DNA from: Candidatus Zixiibacteriota bacterium
GTDB lineage: Bacteria > Zixibacteria > MSB-5A5 > GN15 > PGXB01
Length of the DNA stretch: 8,493 nucleotides
Assembly (NCBI GenBank): GCA_024230695.1
Contig: JAAERC010000452.1
Location: forward strand, 1 to 8,493
Direction: 5' to 3'
The first letter of the stretch is position 1. Each line of letters opens with the position of its first letter. The notes under the pieces were generated by a model. The model made no database searches, was not told the origin of the DNA, and saw only the letters and a list, made by a program, of their open reading frames with translations. A program made the translations under genes and the position numbers. Positions 1-5,320 of this stretch are shown in pieces.

Positions 1-867
1 CTTGATACTGCTGTTTCTTTCCGCGAGATCATTGAGCGTCCAATTAAGAAAGTGCCGACCCTTCGTGGAATCACAGTTTTAAATCTGTTTTATGAGCCTT
101 CGACCCGGACGAAAATATCATTTGAACTGGCCGAGAAACGTCTTTCGGCAGATACGATAACTTTTACCAAAGCGATGTCATCGGTCAAAAAAGGCGAGAC
201 ACTCAAAGATACAGTTCGTAATATTGAGGCGATGAAAATAAATATGGTTGTCGTCAGGCATGGATCTTCAGGGGTGCCATATTTTCTAACGCAATGTATG
301 GATTCCAATATAATCAATGCCGGTGATGGTCAACATGAACACCCAACACAGGCCCTTTTGGATATGTTTACGATCCGACAGAAATATGGTAAGCTGGACG
401 GTTTGCGAGTGGTGCTTATTGGCGATGTTAAACACTCGCGAGTTGTCCGCTCAAATATCTGGGGTCTAAAAACGATGGGTTGTTCAGTTGCGGTTTGTGG
501 ACCATCGACACTTCTACCATATGAGGCGGAAAAATTTGGGGTTGATATTTATACTGATTTGGATAAGGCAATTGATGGGGCCGATGTTGTTAATATCATG
601 AGGATACAATTAGAACGTCAGCAGTCGGGATTTTTGGCCTCGCAACGTGAATATACCAATCTTTTTGGAGTTACTGCTGACCGACTCAAACTACTTAATA
701 AAAATTATACGATCATGCATCCCGGACCGATGAATCGCGGGGTTGAGATCACACCGGAGGTGGCCGATGGAAAATCCTCGGTTGTCCTCGAACAGGTTAC
801 CAATGGACAGGCAGTGAGGATGGCCGTGTTGTACCTTCTGTCAGGCAAACGGGAGGAAGAAGAATAA
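1..867 (+). CDS. pyrB: Aspartate carbamoyltransferase catalytic chain PyrB, 5'-truncated by the window edge
   Basis: PyrB condenses carbamoyl phosphate with L-aspartate to give N-carbamoyl-aspartate, the committed step of de novo pyrimidine synthesis in the cytoplasm. The frame is open from base 1, so the real start lies upstream; the GTG at 52 is internal. Counting residues from base 1 (288 visible), the carbamoyl-phosphate loop E-P-S-T-R-T is at 32-37, the mobile loop S-V-K-K-G-E-T at 61-67, H-P-T-Q at 114-117, H-S-R at 145-147, R-x-Q-x-E-R at 201-206 and H-P-G-P-M-N-R at 240-246. All match the ATCase catalytic chain rather than ornithine carbamoyltransferase. Family members are near 305-310 residues, so roughly 15-20 N-terminal residues are missing. 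The TAA stop overlaps the pyrC ATG by one base (TAATG), which suggests translational coupling. Any upstream pyrR or attenuator lies outside the window. Confidence 0.96.
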   Translation, partial: LDTAVSFREIIERPIKKVPTLRGITVLNLFYEPSTRTKISFELAEKRLSADTITFTKAMSSVKKGETLKDTVRNIEAMKINMVVVRHGSSGVPYFLTQCMDSNIINAGDGQHEHPTQALLDMFTIRQKYGKLDGLRVVLIGDVKHSRVVRSNIWGLKTMGCSVAVCGPSTLLPYEAEKFGVDIYTDLDKAIDGADVVNIMRIQLERQQSGFLASQREYTNLFGVTADRLKLLNKNYTIMHPGPMNRGVEITPEVADGKSSVVLEQVTNGQAVRMAVLYLLSGKREEEE

Positions 868-2183
868 TGAAAAAGCAAGCTTATGATCTGGTAATAAAAG
901 GTGGTCGGATAATCGATCCTGCTCTTGGTTTTGGCCGTGAGGCACATATTTTTGTTAAAGATGGCAAAATCGCCAAAATTGAAAATGACAATAAGACATC
1001 GCAGAAGAAGATCAATGCAATGCCGGAAGATTGTGTTATAGATGCAACTGGTAAAATCGTTATGCCGGGATTGATTGATATGCATGTTCATCTGCGGGAA
1101 CCGGGGCGAGAGGATGAAGAGACAATTGTTTCGGGATGTCAGGCGGCGGCGGCAGGTGGATTTACTACTGTCTGTTGTATGCCAAATACATTTCCGGCAA
1201 TTGATAATCAGGAGACAGTTAAATTTGTTTTGTCCCGAGCCAAATTGGCCGACGCCCGTGTTTTTGTTGTTGGAGCGGTCAGTAAGATGCTTAAGGGTGA
1301 GGAACTTGCCGAAATCGGTGATCTTGTTAAAGCCGGAGCGGTTGCTATCTCTGATGATGGTGGTTATGTCCAGAATCCCCAATTGATGCGTAATGCACTG
1401 GAATATTCCAGTATGTTTAATATCCCGGTTATTTCTCATGCGGAAGATGATTTTCTTTGTTGCGATGGTGTCATGAACGAATCTTTCCAATCAACCCGTC
1501 TTGGTATGAAGGGTCGTCCTGCCGTCGGCGAGGTGATTGCTGTTTTGCGGGACATCAAACTGTGTGAACTGGTAAGCAGTCGTTTGCATATTGCTCATGT
1601 CAGCACAGCCGGTGCGGTCGAGGCGATCAGAGTAGCCAAAGCCGAAGGTATTGATGTTACCGCCGAAGTCTGCCCACAGCATTTTTGTTTGACCGATGAT
1701 ATGATCGGTGAGAAATTTGATACTAATCTGCGGGTCAACCCGCCGATTAGAACTAAGGCTGATGTTGATGCTATTATTAAAGGATTGGTTGATGGTACTA
1801 TTGATTGTATCGCTTCCGATCATGCGCCTCATGCCGAGGAGGAAAAGGATGTTGAATTTGACCAGGCTCCTCCCGGAATGATCGGTTTGCAGACGACGGT
1901 TGGGTTGGTTAAGACATATCTGATTGACAAGGGGTATTTGTCATGGGCTGATGCTATTCGCAAGATGACTAAAAATCCGGCTCGGATACTCAATTTGCCG
2001 GTGGGGACATTAAAAGATGATGCCCCGGCTGATATTACGATTGTTGATTCGGATAAAAAATGGACGGTCAAAAAGAAAGACTTTCGTTCCAAATCGAAAA
2101 ATTCACCATTTGTCGGATGGAAACTATCAGGTAAAGTCAGTCACACGATCCTTGGTGGCCGTGTAGTCTATGATGGCAAATAA
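867..2183 (+). CDS. pyrC: Dihydroorotase PyrC, class I (438 aa)
   Basis: PyrC cyclises N-carbamoyl-aspartate to dihydroorotate, the step after PyrB. It is a zinc amidohydrolase with a TIM-barrel fold. Visible metal and substrate residues are H73-x-H75-L-R at the end of the first strand, D163/D164 in S-D-D-G, H191 in S-H-A-E, H244 in H-V-S-T, and D318 in S-D-H-A-P-H. The aspartate at 163/164, where other amidohydrolases carry a carbamylated lysine, and the length above 420 residues point to class I as in Bacillus and Aquifex, not the shorter E. coli-type class II. A hydrophilic stretch at about 40-55, before V-I-D-A-T-G-K, looks slightly longer than usual. The ATG overlaps the pyrB stop by one base and has a GGAGG at 852-856, ten bases upstream, which supports this start. 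Class I enzymes can associate with ATCase, and the gene pair fits that, but a complex is inference. Confidence 0.96.
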   Translation: MKKQAYDLVIKGGRIIDPALGFGREAHIFVKDGKIAKIENDNKTSQKKINAMPEDCVIDATGKIVMPGLIDMHVHLREPGREDEETIVSGCQAAAAGGFTTVCCMPNTFPAIDNQETVKFVLSRAKLADARVFVVGAVSKMLKGEELAEIGDLVKAGAVAISDDGGYVQNPQLMRNALEYSSMFNIPVISHAEDDFLCCDGVMNESFQSTRLGMKGRPAVGEVIAVLRDIKLCELVSSRLHIAHVSTAGAVEAIRVAKAEGIDVTAEVCPQHFCLTDDMIGEKFDTNLRVNPPIRTKADVDAIIKGLVDGTIDCIASDHAPHAEEEKDVEFDQAPPGMIGLQTTVGLVKTYLIDKGYLSWADAIRKMTKNPARILNLPVGTLKDDAPADITIVDSDKKWTVKKKDFRSKSKNSPFVGWKLSGKVSHTILGGRVVYDGK

Positions 2184-2202
2184 ATAAATCTATTTATTTT
2201 TT
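2182..2202 (+). terminator. AT-only palindrome with T tract at the end of pyrC, possible weak terminator
   Basis: Arms 2182-2189 (AAATAAAT) and 2192-2199 (ATTTATTT) are perfect complements around a two-base centre. Six T residues occupy 2197-2202. The element overlaps the pyrC stop codon. An all-A/T stem is a poor intrinsic terminator, so it may act together with the GC hairpin just downstream, or be a chance AT-rich palindrome. Confidence 0.25.
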
Positions 2203-2204
2203 CG

Positions 2205-2232
2205 TTGGGTGGGGAACAAATTCCCCGCCCAA
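2205..2232. repeat. GC-rich intergenic hairpin after pyrC
   Basis: A 12-base-pair stem (2205-2216 with 2221-2232; left arm TTGGGTGGGGAA) has one T-G wobble and a CAAA loop at 2217-2220. It lies 21 bases after the pyrC stop. No T tract follows on the plus strand, so it is not a classic intrinsic terminator. It may stabilise the pyrBC transcript 3' end, serve factor-dependent termination, or belong to the palindromes seen in other gaps of this window. Confidence 0.55.
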
Positions 2233-2255
2233 AGCATTATTAATAATAATCTGGA

Positions 2256-2284
2256 TTGTGGGACATCTTAGAGATAATTACTAT
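2256..2284 (+). promoter_or_regulatory. Possible promoter of the MscS-type gene
   Basis: TTGTGG (2256-2261), a 17-base spacer and TACTAT (2279-2284) match the sigma-70 consensus at 3 and 4 of 6 positions. The start would fall near 2291, about 20 bases before the ATG. The 127-base gap and the hairpin after pyrC support separate transcription. The match is weak and the region is AT-rich. Confidence 0.3.
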
Positions 2285-2310
2285 CTGAAACAATATGAAG
2301 GGAGTAGAGA

Positions 2311-3126
2311 ATGGAAGAATACTTAAACATGGTGATTGAATGGGGATCGGTTTATGGCCTGAAAGTTATCGCGGCTATAGCAATTTTCATAATCGGTCGT
2401 TTTGTAATCGGTATTATTACCGGTATTGTCAAACGGATCATGAAAAAATCTAATACTGATGAAACATTAGTGAAGTTTTTGGTATCATTAACCAGAACCG
2501 CCTTGCTGATGATTTTGTTTATTGCAGTGCTTAATCAGTTGGGTGTTCAGACGACTTCGTTTGTCGCCATTATTGGTGCGGTCGGTTTGGCAATCGGTTT
2601 TGCTTTGCAGGGATCGCTGGCGAATTTTGCATCGGGAGTTTTGCTGATTGCGTTTCGTCCTTTTAAGGCAGGCGATTTTGTTGAGGCTGGCGGGACTGTT
2701 GGAGTGATTGAAGAGATCAGTATGTTCAGCACTATTATGAAAACGCCTGATAACAAGAAAATAATTATACCCAACAGTAATATTACGGGCGGTAATATTA
2801 CCAATTACTCAGCCAAAGAGACTCGCCGGGTCGATATGGTGTTTGGTATCGGATATGATGATGATATCAAAAAGGCGAAACAACTATTGGAAAAAATAGT
2901 TTCTGAGGATGAACGTATCTTAAAAGATCCGGCTCCGGTTGTGGCAGTTTCAGAATTGGCCGACAGTTCGGTTAATTTTGTGGTGCGTCCGTGGGTCAAG
3001 TCATCTGATTATTGGGGCGTTTATTGGGATCTAATGGAGAAGGTGAAATTGACATTTGATGAGGAAAAGATTTCTATCCCATACCCGCAACAGGATGTGC
3101 ATATGCATCAGGTTGTATCAGTGTAA
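2311..3126 (+). CDS. mscS: Small-conductance mechanosensitive channel, MscS family (271 aa)
   Basis: MscS channels are inner-membrane homoheptamers that open under membrane tension and release solutes during hypo-osmotic shock. Hydrophobic segments lie at about 17-40 (TM1), 57-78 (TM2) and 83-115 (TM3). TM3 has the pore-helix pattern G-L-A-I-G-F-A-L-Q-G-S with small residues spaced for helix packing, followed by N-F-A-S-G-V-L-L-I. The cytoplasmic beta domain follows: F-R-P-F-K-A-G-D-F-V at about 115-124, P-N-S-N-I at 154-158 and N-I-T-N-Y-S at 162-167. It ends with the family's I-P-Y-P-Q-Q-D-V-H at the C terminus. At 271 residues it is close to E. coli MscS (286) and has no extra domains. The ATG has GAAGGGAG (2297-2304) just upstream. 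It appears to be a single-gene unit ending in a hairpin, with no functional link to pyrBC evident. Which MscS paralogue it corresponds to cannot be told. Confidence 0.94.
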   Translation: MEEYLNMVIEWGSVYGLKVIAAIAIFIIGRFVIGIITGIVKRIMKKSNTDETLVKFLVSLTRTALLMILFIAVLNQLGVQTTSFVAIIGAVGLAIGFALQGSLANFASGVLLIAFRPFKAGDFVEAGGTVGVIEEISMFSTIMKTPDNKKIIIPNSNITGGNITNYSAKETRRVDMVFGIGYDDDIKKAKQLLEKIVSEDERILKDPAPVVAVSELADSSVNFVVRPWVKSSDYWGVYWDLMEKVKLTFDEEKISIPYPQQDVHMHQVVSV

Positions 3127-3138
3127 TAAAAATATTAG

Positions 3139-3174
3139 GGAAGGATCCCTGTGATCCTTCCGTTATTCTTTATT
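3139..3174 (+). terminator. Hairpin terminator after the MscS-type gene; palindrome copy A
   Basis: A perfect 9-base-pair stem (GGAAGGATC 3139-3147, GATCCTTCC 3153-3161) has a five-base loop CCTGT and starts 12 bases after the stop codon. The following bases 3162-3174 are T-rich (nine T of 13) but not an unbroken run, so intrinsic termination is plausible. Read on the minus strand, this is a close relative of the palindrome at 3187, with two stem base pairs changed in a compensatory way. Confidence 0.55.
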
Positions 3175-3186
3175 AAATCAAATATT

Positions 3187-3214
3187 GGCGGGATCGCAGG
3201 GATCCCGCCCTACT
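3187..3214 (+). repeat. Intergenic palindrome, copy B
   Basis: A perfect 9-base-pair stem (GGCGGGATC 3187-3195, GATCCCGCC 3201-3209) has loop GCAGG and is followed by CTACT. The same left arm, the next two bases GC, a right arm starting GGATCCCG and the CCTACT tail recur at 3969-4000 in the same orientation, so this is a dispersed repeat rather than a lone terminator. It lies between the convergent MscS-type and lipoprotein genes and could also help stop either transcript. Confidence 0.7.
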
Positions 3215-3228
3215 AATTTCTTAAATGA

Positions 3229-3256
3229 TTACACCCCCGGCCAGAGAGGGGTGTAG
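3229..3256 (-). terminator. Hairpin enclosing the lipoprotein stop codon
   Basis: Bases 3230-3237 (TACACCCC) pair perfectly with 3248-3255 (GGGGTGTA), and a wobble pair 3229-3256 extends the stem. The loop is 10 bases. The stem is built from the last codons and the TAA stop of the minus-strand gene. Only a weak T-rich stretch follows on the minus strand, so a role as terminator or 3' stabiliser is tentative. Confidence 0.3.
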
Positions 3257-3858
3257 ATTCTCATCTTTCGATCAAGTAGTACATTAATAGGTATCTCAGT
3301 TAACACCGAACCTGCCGCTACATCAAATATCTTTAGTATGAATTTGATTTGAACATCTTTTTTATGATTTTTGGGTATGCCAATCGGTTCAATCAAAGTG
3401 TACCATATATATGGTGGTGGACTATAGGGCGCCTTGACAGTAAGAAGTTCATCAAAACAATCTATACAAGTGGAGCTATTTGTAGAATCGTATATTATTG
3501 ATATGGAATCTACAATAAGAAGAAAGGCATTTTTATTTGAGGAAATGTATGATATTTGCAGCGACCAATAAGATTTCTTTTTATCTGAGATAAAATTCCT
3601 GTATCTGCCATACATCTTTTCTGCTGTTTGAAAATATCGAGGGTCGGTGAAAATACTGGTATCCTTGCTTTTTTGTATTTCATATTCTATGTTGAAAATC
3701 TCAATTCTAACATGACTGTTGTTATAAGATATTTGCTCCATAGGGTGGATTCTATAAGTATGATAAATTGAACACCCTATTAAAGCAAAACCCAAAATAG
3801 TACAAACCATAAGGATAAAGAAAAACCGAAATATCATCTTTAGTATTTGATTAGACAT
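3229..3858 (-). CDS. Unrecognised putative lipoprotein (209 aa)
   Basis: I do not recognise a family. The N terminus is a lipoprotein-type signal: basic residues K7 and R11, a hydrophobic stretch at about 12-27, and a lipobox L26-I-G-C29, so the mature protein would be lipid-anchored at C29 and face the periplasm or the outer leaflet. The rest is rich in alternating hydrophobic and polar residues, as in a beta-sandwich, with C-x-x-C in the segment S-S-T-C-I-D-C-F. No catalytic motif is visible. The gene is clearly AT-rich (15 G/C in bases 3481-3540) compared with pyrBC and recG. The start is uncertain: the ATG at 3858 has no Shine-Dalgarno, and M8 (ATG ending at 3837) would still leave a full signal peptide. 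The gene is flanked by palindromes B and C and seems to be transcribed alone from a promoter near 3911-3939. Confidence 0.75.
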   Translation of the reverse strand: MSNQILKMIFRFFFILMVCTILGFALIGCSIYHTYRIHPMEQISYNNSHVRIEIFNIEYEIQKSKDTSIFTDPRYFQTAEKMYGRYRNFISDKKKSYWSLQISYISSNKNAFLLIVDSISIIYDSTNSSTCIDCFDELLTVKAPYSPPPYIWYTLIEPIGIPKNHKKDVQIKFILKIFDVAAGSVLTEIPINVLLDRKMRIYTPLWPGV

Positions 3859-3927
3859 ATATTATAACCATACAAAATATTAAATCTTATTAGTCGATTG
3901 ATGTGTTGATAATATAACAATACAAAA
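3859..3927 (-). repeat. Two 19-base direct repeats 50 bases apart, before the lipoprotein gene
   Basis: On the minus strand, TTTTGTATTGTTATATTAT (3927-3909) and TTTTGTATGGTTATAATAT (3877-3859) match at 17 of 19 positions and start exactly 50 bases apart. Each contains a -10-like hexamer, TATATT in the distal copy and TATAAT in the proximal one. The proximal copy abuts the annotated ATG. They could be duplicated promoter elements or paired protein-binding sites. Local AT-richness raises the chance of coincidence. Confidence 0.5.
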
Positions 3928-3939
3928 GTACTATGGCAA
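3911..3939 (-). promoter_or_regulatory. Probable promoter of the lipoprotein gene
   Basis: On the minus strand, TTGCCA (3939-3934), a 17-base spacer and TATATT (3916-3911) each match the sigma-70 consensus at 5 of 6 positions. Transcription would start near 3904, giving a leader of about 46 bases that contains the proximal 19-base repeat. A second -10-like TATAAT at 3866-3861 has no good -35 partner. This is the best promoter match in the window. Confidence 0.45.
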
Positions 3940-3968
3940 ATTATAAATACAAGGCAATCAATTATACT

Positions 3969-4000
3969 GGCGGGATCGCTATTCTGGATCCCGTCCTACT
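3969..4000 (+). repeat. Intergenic palindrome, copy C
   Basis: Left arm GGCGGGATC (3969-3977) pairs with 3987-3995 (GATCCCGTC) through nine pairs including one G-T wobble, around a nine-base loop. It shares with copy B the left arm plus GC, the right arm beginning GGATCCCG, and the tail CCTACT, in the same orientation. The loop differs in length and sequence while pairing is kept, as expected for a structure-conserved repeat. It lies in the 187-base gap between the methyltransferase and lipoprotein genes. Confidence 0.7.
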
Positions 4001-4004
4001 TTTA

Positions 4005-4028
4005 CTGTCGGGTGCGGTGACCCGACAG
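4005..4028. repeat. Intergenic palindrome of a second kind, after the methyltransferase gene
   Basis: A perfect 9-base-pair stem CTGTCGGGT (4005-4013) / ACCCGACAG (4020-4028) has a GCGGTG loop. It follows copy C by four bases and lies 17 bases beyond the stop codon of the minus-strand methyltransferase gene, so it could form at that transcript's 3' end. No T tract follows on the minus strand. The stem sequence is unrelated to copies A-C. Confidence 0.6.
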
Positions 4029-4045
4029 CACATTAAGCAAGTTTT

Positions 4046-5311
4046 TTATTTCTGAAACAGGACTATTCTATTTGAATTAGTGCCTTTGGAATTGTTGTCG
4101 ATACCCCAGATGTTTGAGGTTTTAGTAAAAGATTGCTGATTGATGACAACTCCTTTGCATTTAAATCCGGCATTGATTCCCAACGGTACAACATGTTCAT
4201 CAAGATTGATTTTTCCGCTTCTAATCTCGCCGACTTCGAAAGCGACCCAGCCATTATTATTTGTGACTCGAAACAGCTCTTTGAAGACTTGGGCCATAAT
4301 ATTGCACCATTGGTCCAATGATTTTGGGGTAGTGATATTTTTTTCGACTTCGTTGATATTAATGTTATTAAACCAGCACCTGAGCCAGTTGTCATCGGCG
4401 TACTGAACGATATTTAGAAACGGGGGAGAGGTGACGGTTAACTGCACGCTGTTGCTTTTTACAGACTCTGTCTGACTCGCGTCTCTTGTAATAAACTTAG
4501 CCGATTTTGAGATTATGTGAAGCTGTTTTATTTGCTCTGAAGTAATATCTTTTAATAGCGACTTAGATTTTTTGAGTATTAGCTTTTTGATGTTTCGATA
4601 CGGTGGTTTCTGTTTGCGTTTTTTGTTTATTTTTATCTGACTATCTGGAGACACAGCCTGGTTGGGCGGCAAGGTATAGACCGAAAAAAAGCCGCTGGAA
4701 TGACCTGTTAATCTATTTGTGGTGACCATTCGTATCCACTCGTCGATAAAATCTTCTTTTTTGTTAGCTTTTCTTTTTATTAGATAATCTCTTAAAGATA
4801 GAATTTCAGTCAAAGTTTTTTTGTGATAGAACATCGAGAGATCAATATTCGATTTCTTTTTTGTACTACTCGGAATCTCGTTTAATCTTGATTCAAGCTC
4901 GTCAATTGTCGGGATGTTCAGTCTTGGTTTAGACAATATTTTATTTAATGGATTGATATCGTTTGAGATAATTTTTCGACCCATTAAAGCCGCTTCAATT
5001 ACAGTTGTGCCTCGTCCGCTGAATGGATCAAAGACAGTGTCATTTGGTTGTGTCAATAGATCAATGAAAAATCTCGGTAATTGCGCCTTAAAGCAGGCGC
5101 GGTACGCTACTTCATGGATCGAGCAAGCCTGCCTCTGTTTTGATGTCCAGTACTCGTTAATATATTTGGGATATTTTTTGCCGTCGATTTTGATAAATTC
5201 GACTTTTATTTTTTGCTTGGGACTAGAAGAAGCATCTGCCTGAGATTTTAATCTAAAATTCTTCAGATATTTATCAATATCAGGCAGATGTTTTGTTTTT
5301 TTACTGTCCAT
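4046..5311 (-). CDS. Solitary DNA methyltransferase, SPPF type, probably cytosine-N4 (421 aa)
   Basis: This is an AdoMet-dependent DNA base methyltransferase. Residues 94-103 carry motif I, F-D-P-F-S-G-R-G-T-T, followed by N117-D-I-N-P, the usual AdoMet-binding pair in amino-methyltransferases. The catalytic motif IV is T294-S-P-P-F298. S-P-P-(Y/F) is typical of cytosine-N4 enzymes, although some adenine-N6 enzymes share it. The order is motif I, about 190 intervening residues that may hold target recognition (including T-L-P-P-N-Q-A-V-S at 213-221 and a Lys-rich stretch at 227-255), then motif IV. A conserved-looking N-I-W-G and G-T-N-S-N-R occur near the C terminus. The first 50 residues are polar and lysine-rich. 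The start has no clear Shine-Dalgarno but lies 9 bases after the stop of the DUF3078-like gene, so re-initiation is plausible. No nuclease gene is adjacent, suggesting an orphan enzyme. The target sequence cannot be read from the gene. Confidence 0.87.
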   Translation of the reverse strand: MDSKKTKHLPDIDKYLKNFRLKSQADASSSPKQKIKVEFIKIDGKKYPKYINEYWTSKQRQACSIHEVAYRACFKAQLPRFFIDLLTQPNDTVFDPFSGRGTTVIEAALMGRKIISNDINPLNKILSKPRLNIPTIDELESRLNEIPSSTKKKSNIDLSMFYHKKTLTEILSLRDYLIKRKANKKEDFIDEWIRMVTTNRLTGHSSGFFSVYTLPPNQAVSPDSQIKINKKRKQKPPYRNIKKLILKKSKSLLKDITSEQIKQLHIISKSAKFITRDASQTESVKSNSVQLTVTSPPFLNIVQYADDNWLRCWFNNININEVEKNITTPKSLDQWCNIMAQVFKELFRVTNNNGWVAFEVGEIRSGKINLDEHVVPLGINAGFKCKGVVINQQSFTKTSNIWGIDNNSKGTNSNRIVLFQK

Positions 5312-5320
5312 TAATGGAAG

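Noticed and set aside
52..867. GTG at 52 as the pyrB start
   Set aside because: The same frame is open back to base 1 and codes for family-like residues (F-R-E-I-I), so the gene continues upstream of the window.
705..1490. Long minus-strand open frame (261 codons) across pyrB/pyrC
   Set aside because: It is antisense to two strongly conserved enzymes, has no recognisable features, and is explained by codon bias of the real genes.
2547..2999. Minus-strand open frames inside the MscS-type gene
   Set aside because: Shadows of a clear family member; low-complexity hydrophobic translation mirrors the membrane segments.
3859..4045. Non-coding RNA, tRNA or CRISPR in the largest gap
   Set aside because: No cloverleaf, no regularly spaced repeat-spacer pattern; the gap is accounted for by promoter elements and two palindromes.
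4063..4395. Minus-strand frame overlapping the methyltransferase 3' part, considered as evidence of a frameshift
   Set aside because: The main frame keeps motif IV and the C-terminal conserved residues to its stop, so no frameshift is needed.
4133..4406. Plus-strand open frames opposite the methyltransferase C-terminal part
   Set aside because: They lie opposite motif IV and flanking residues of a convincing protein and show no domain of their own.
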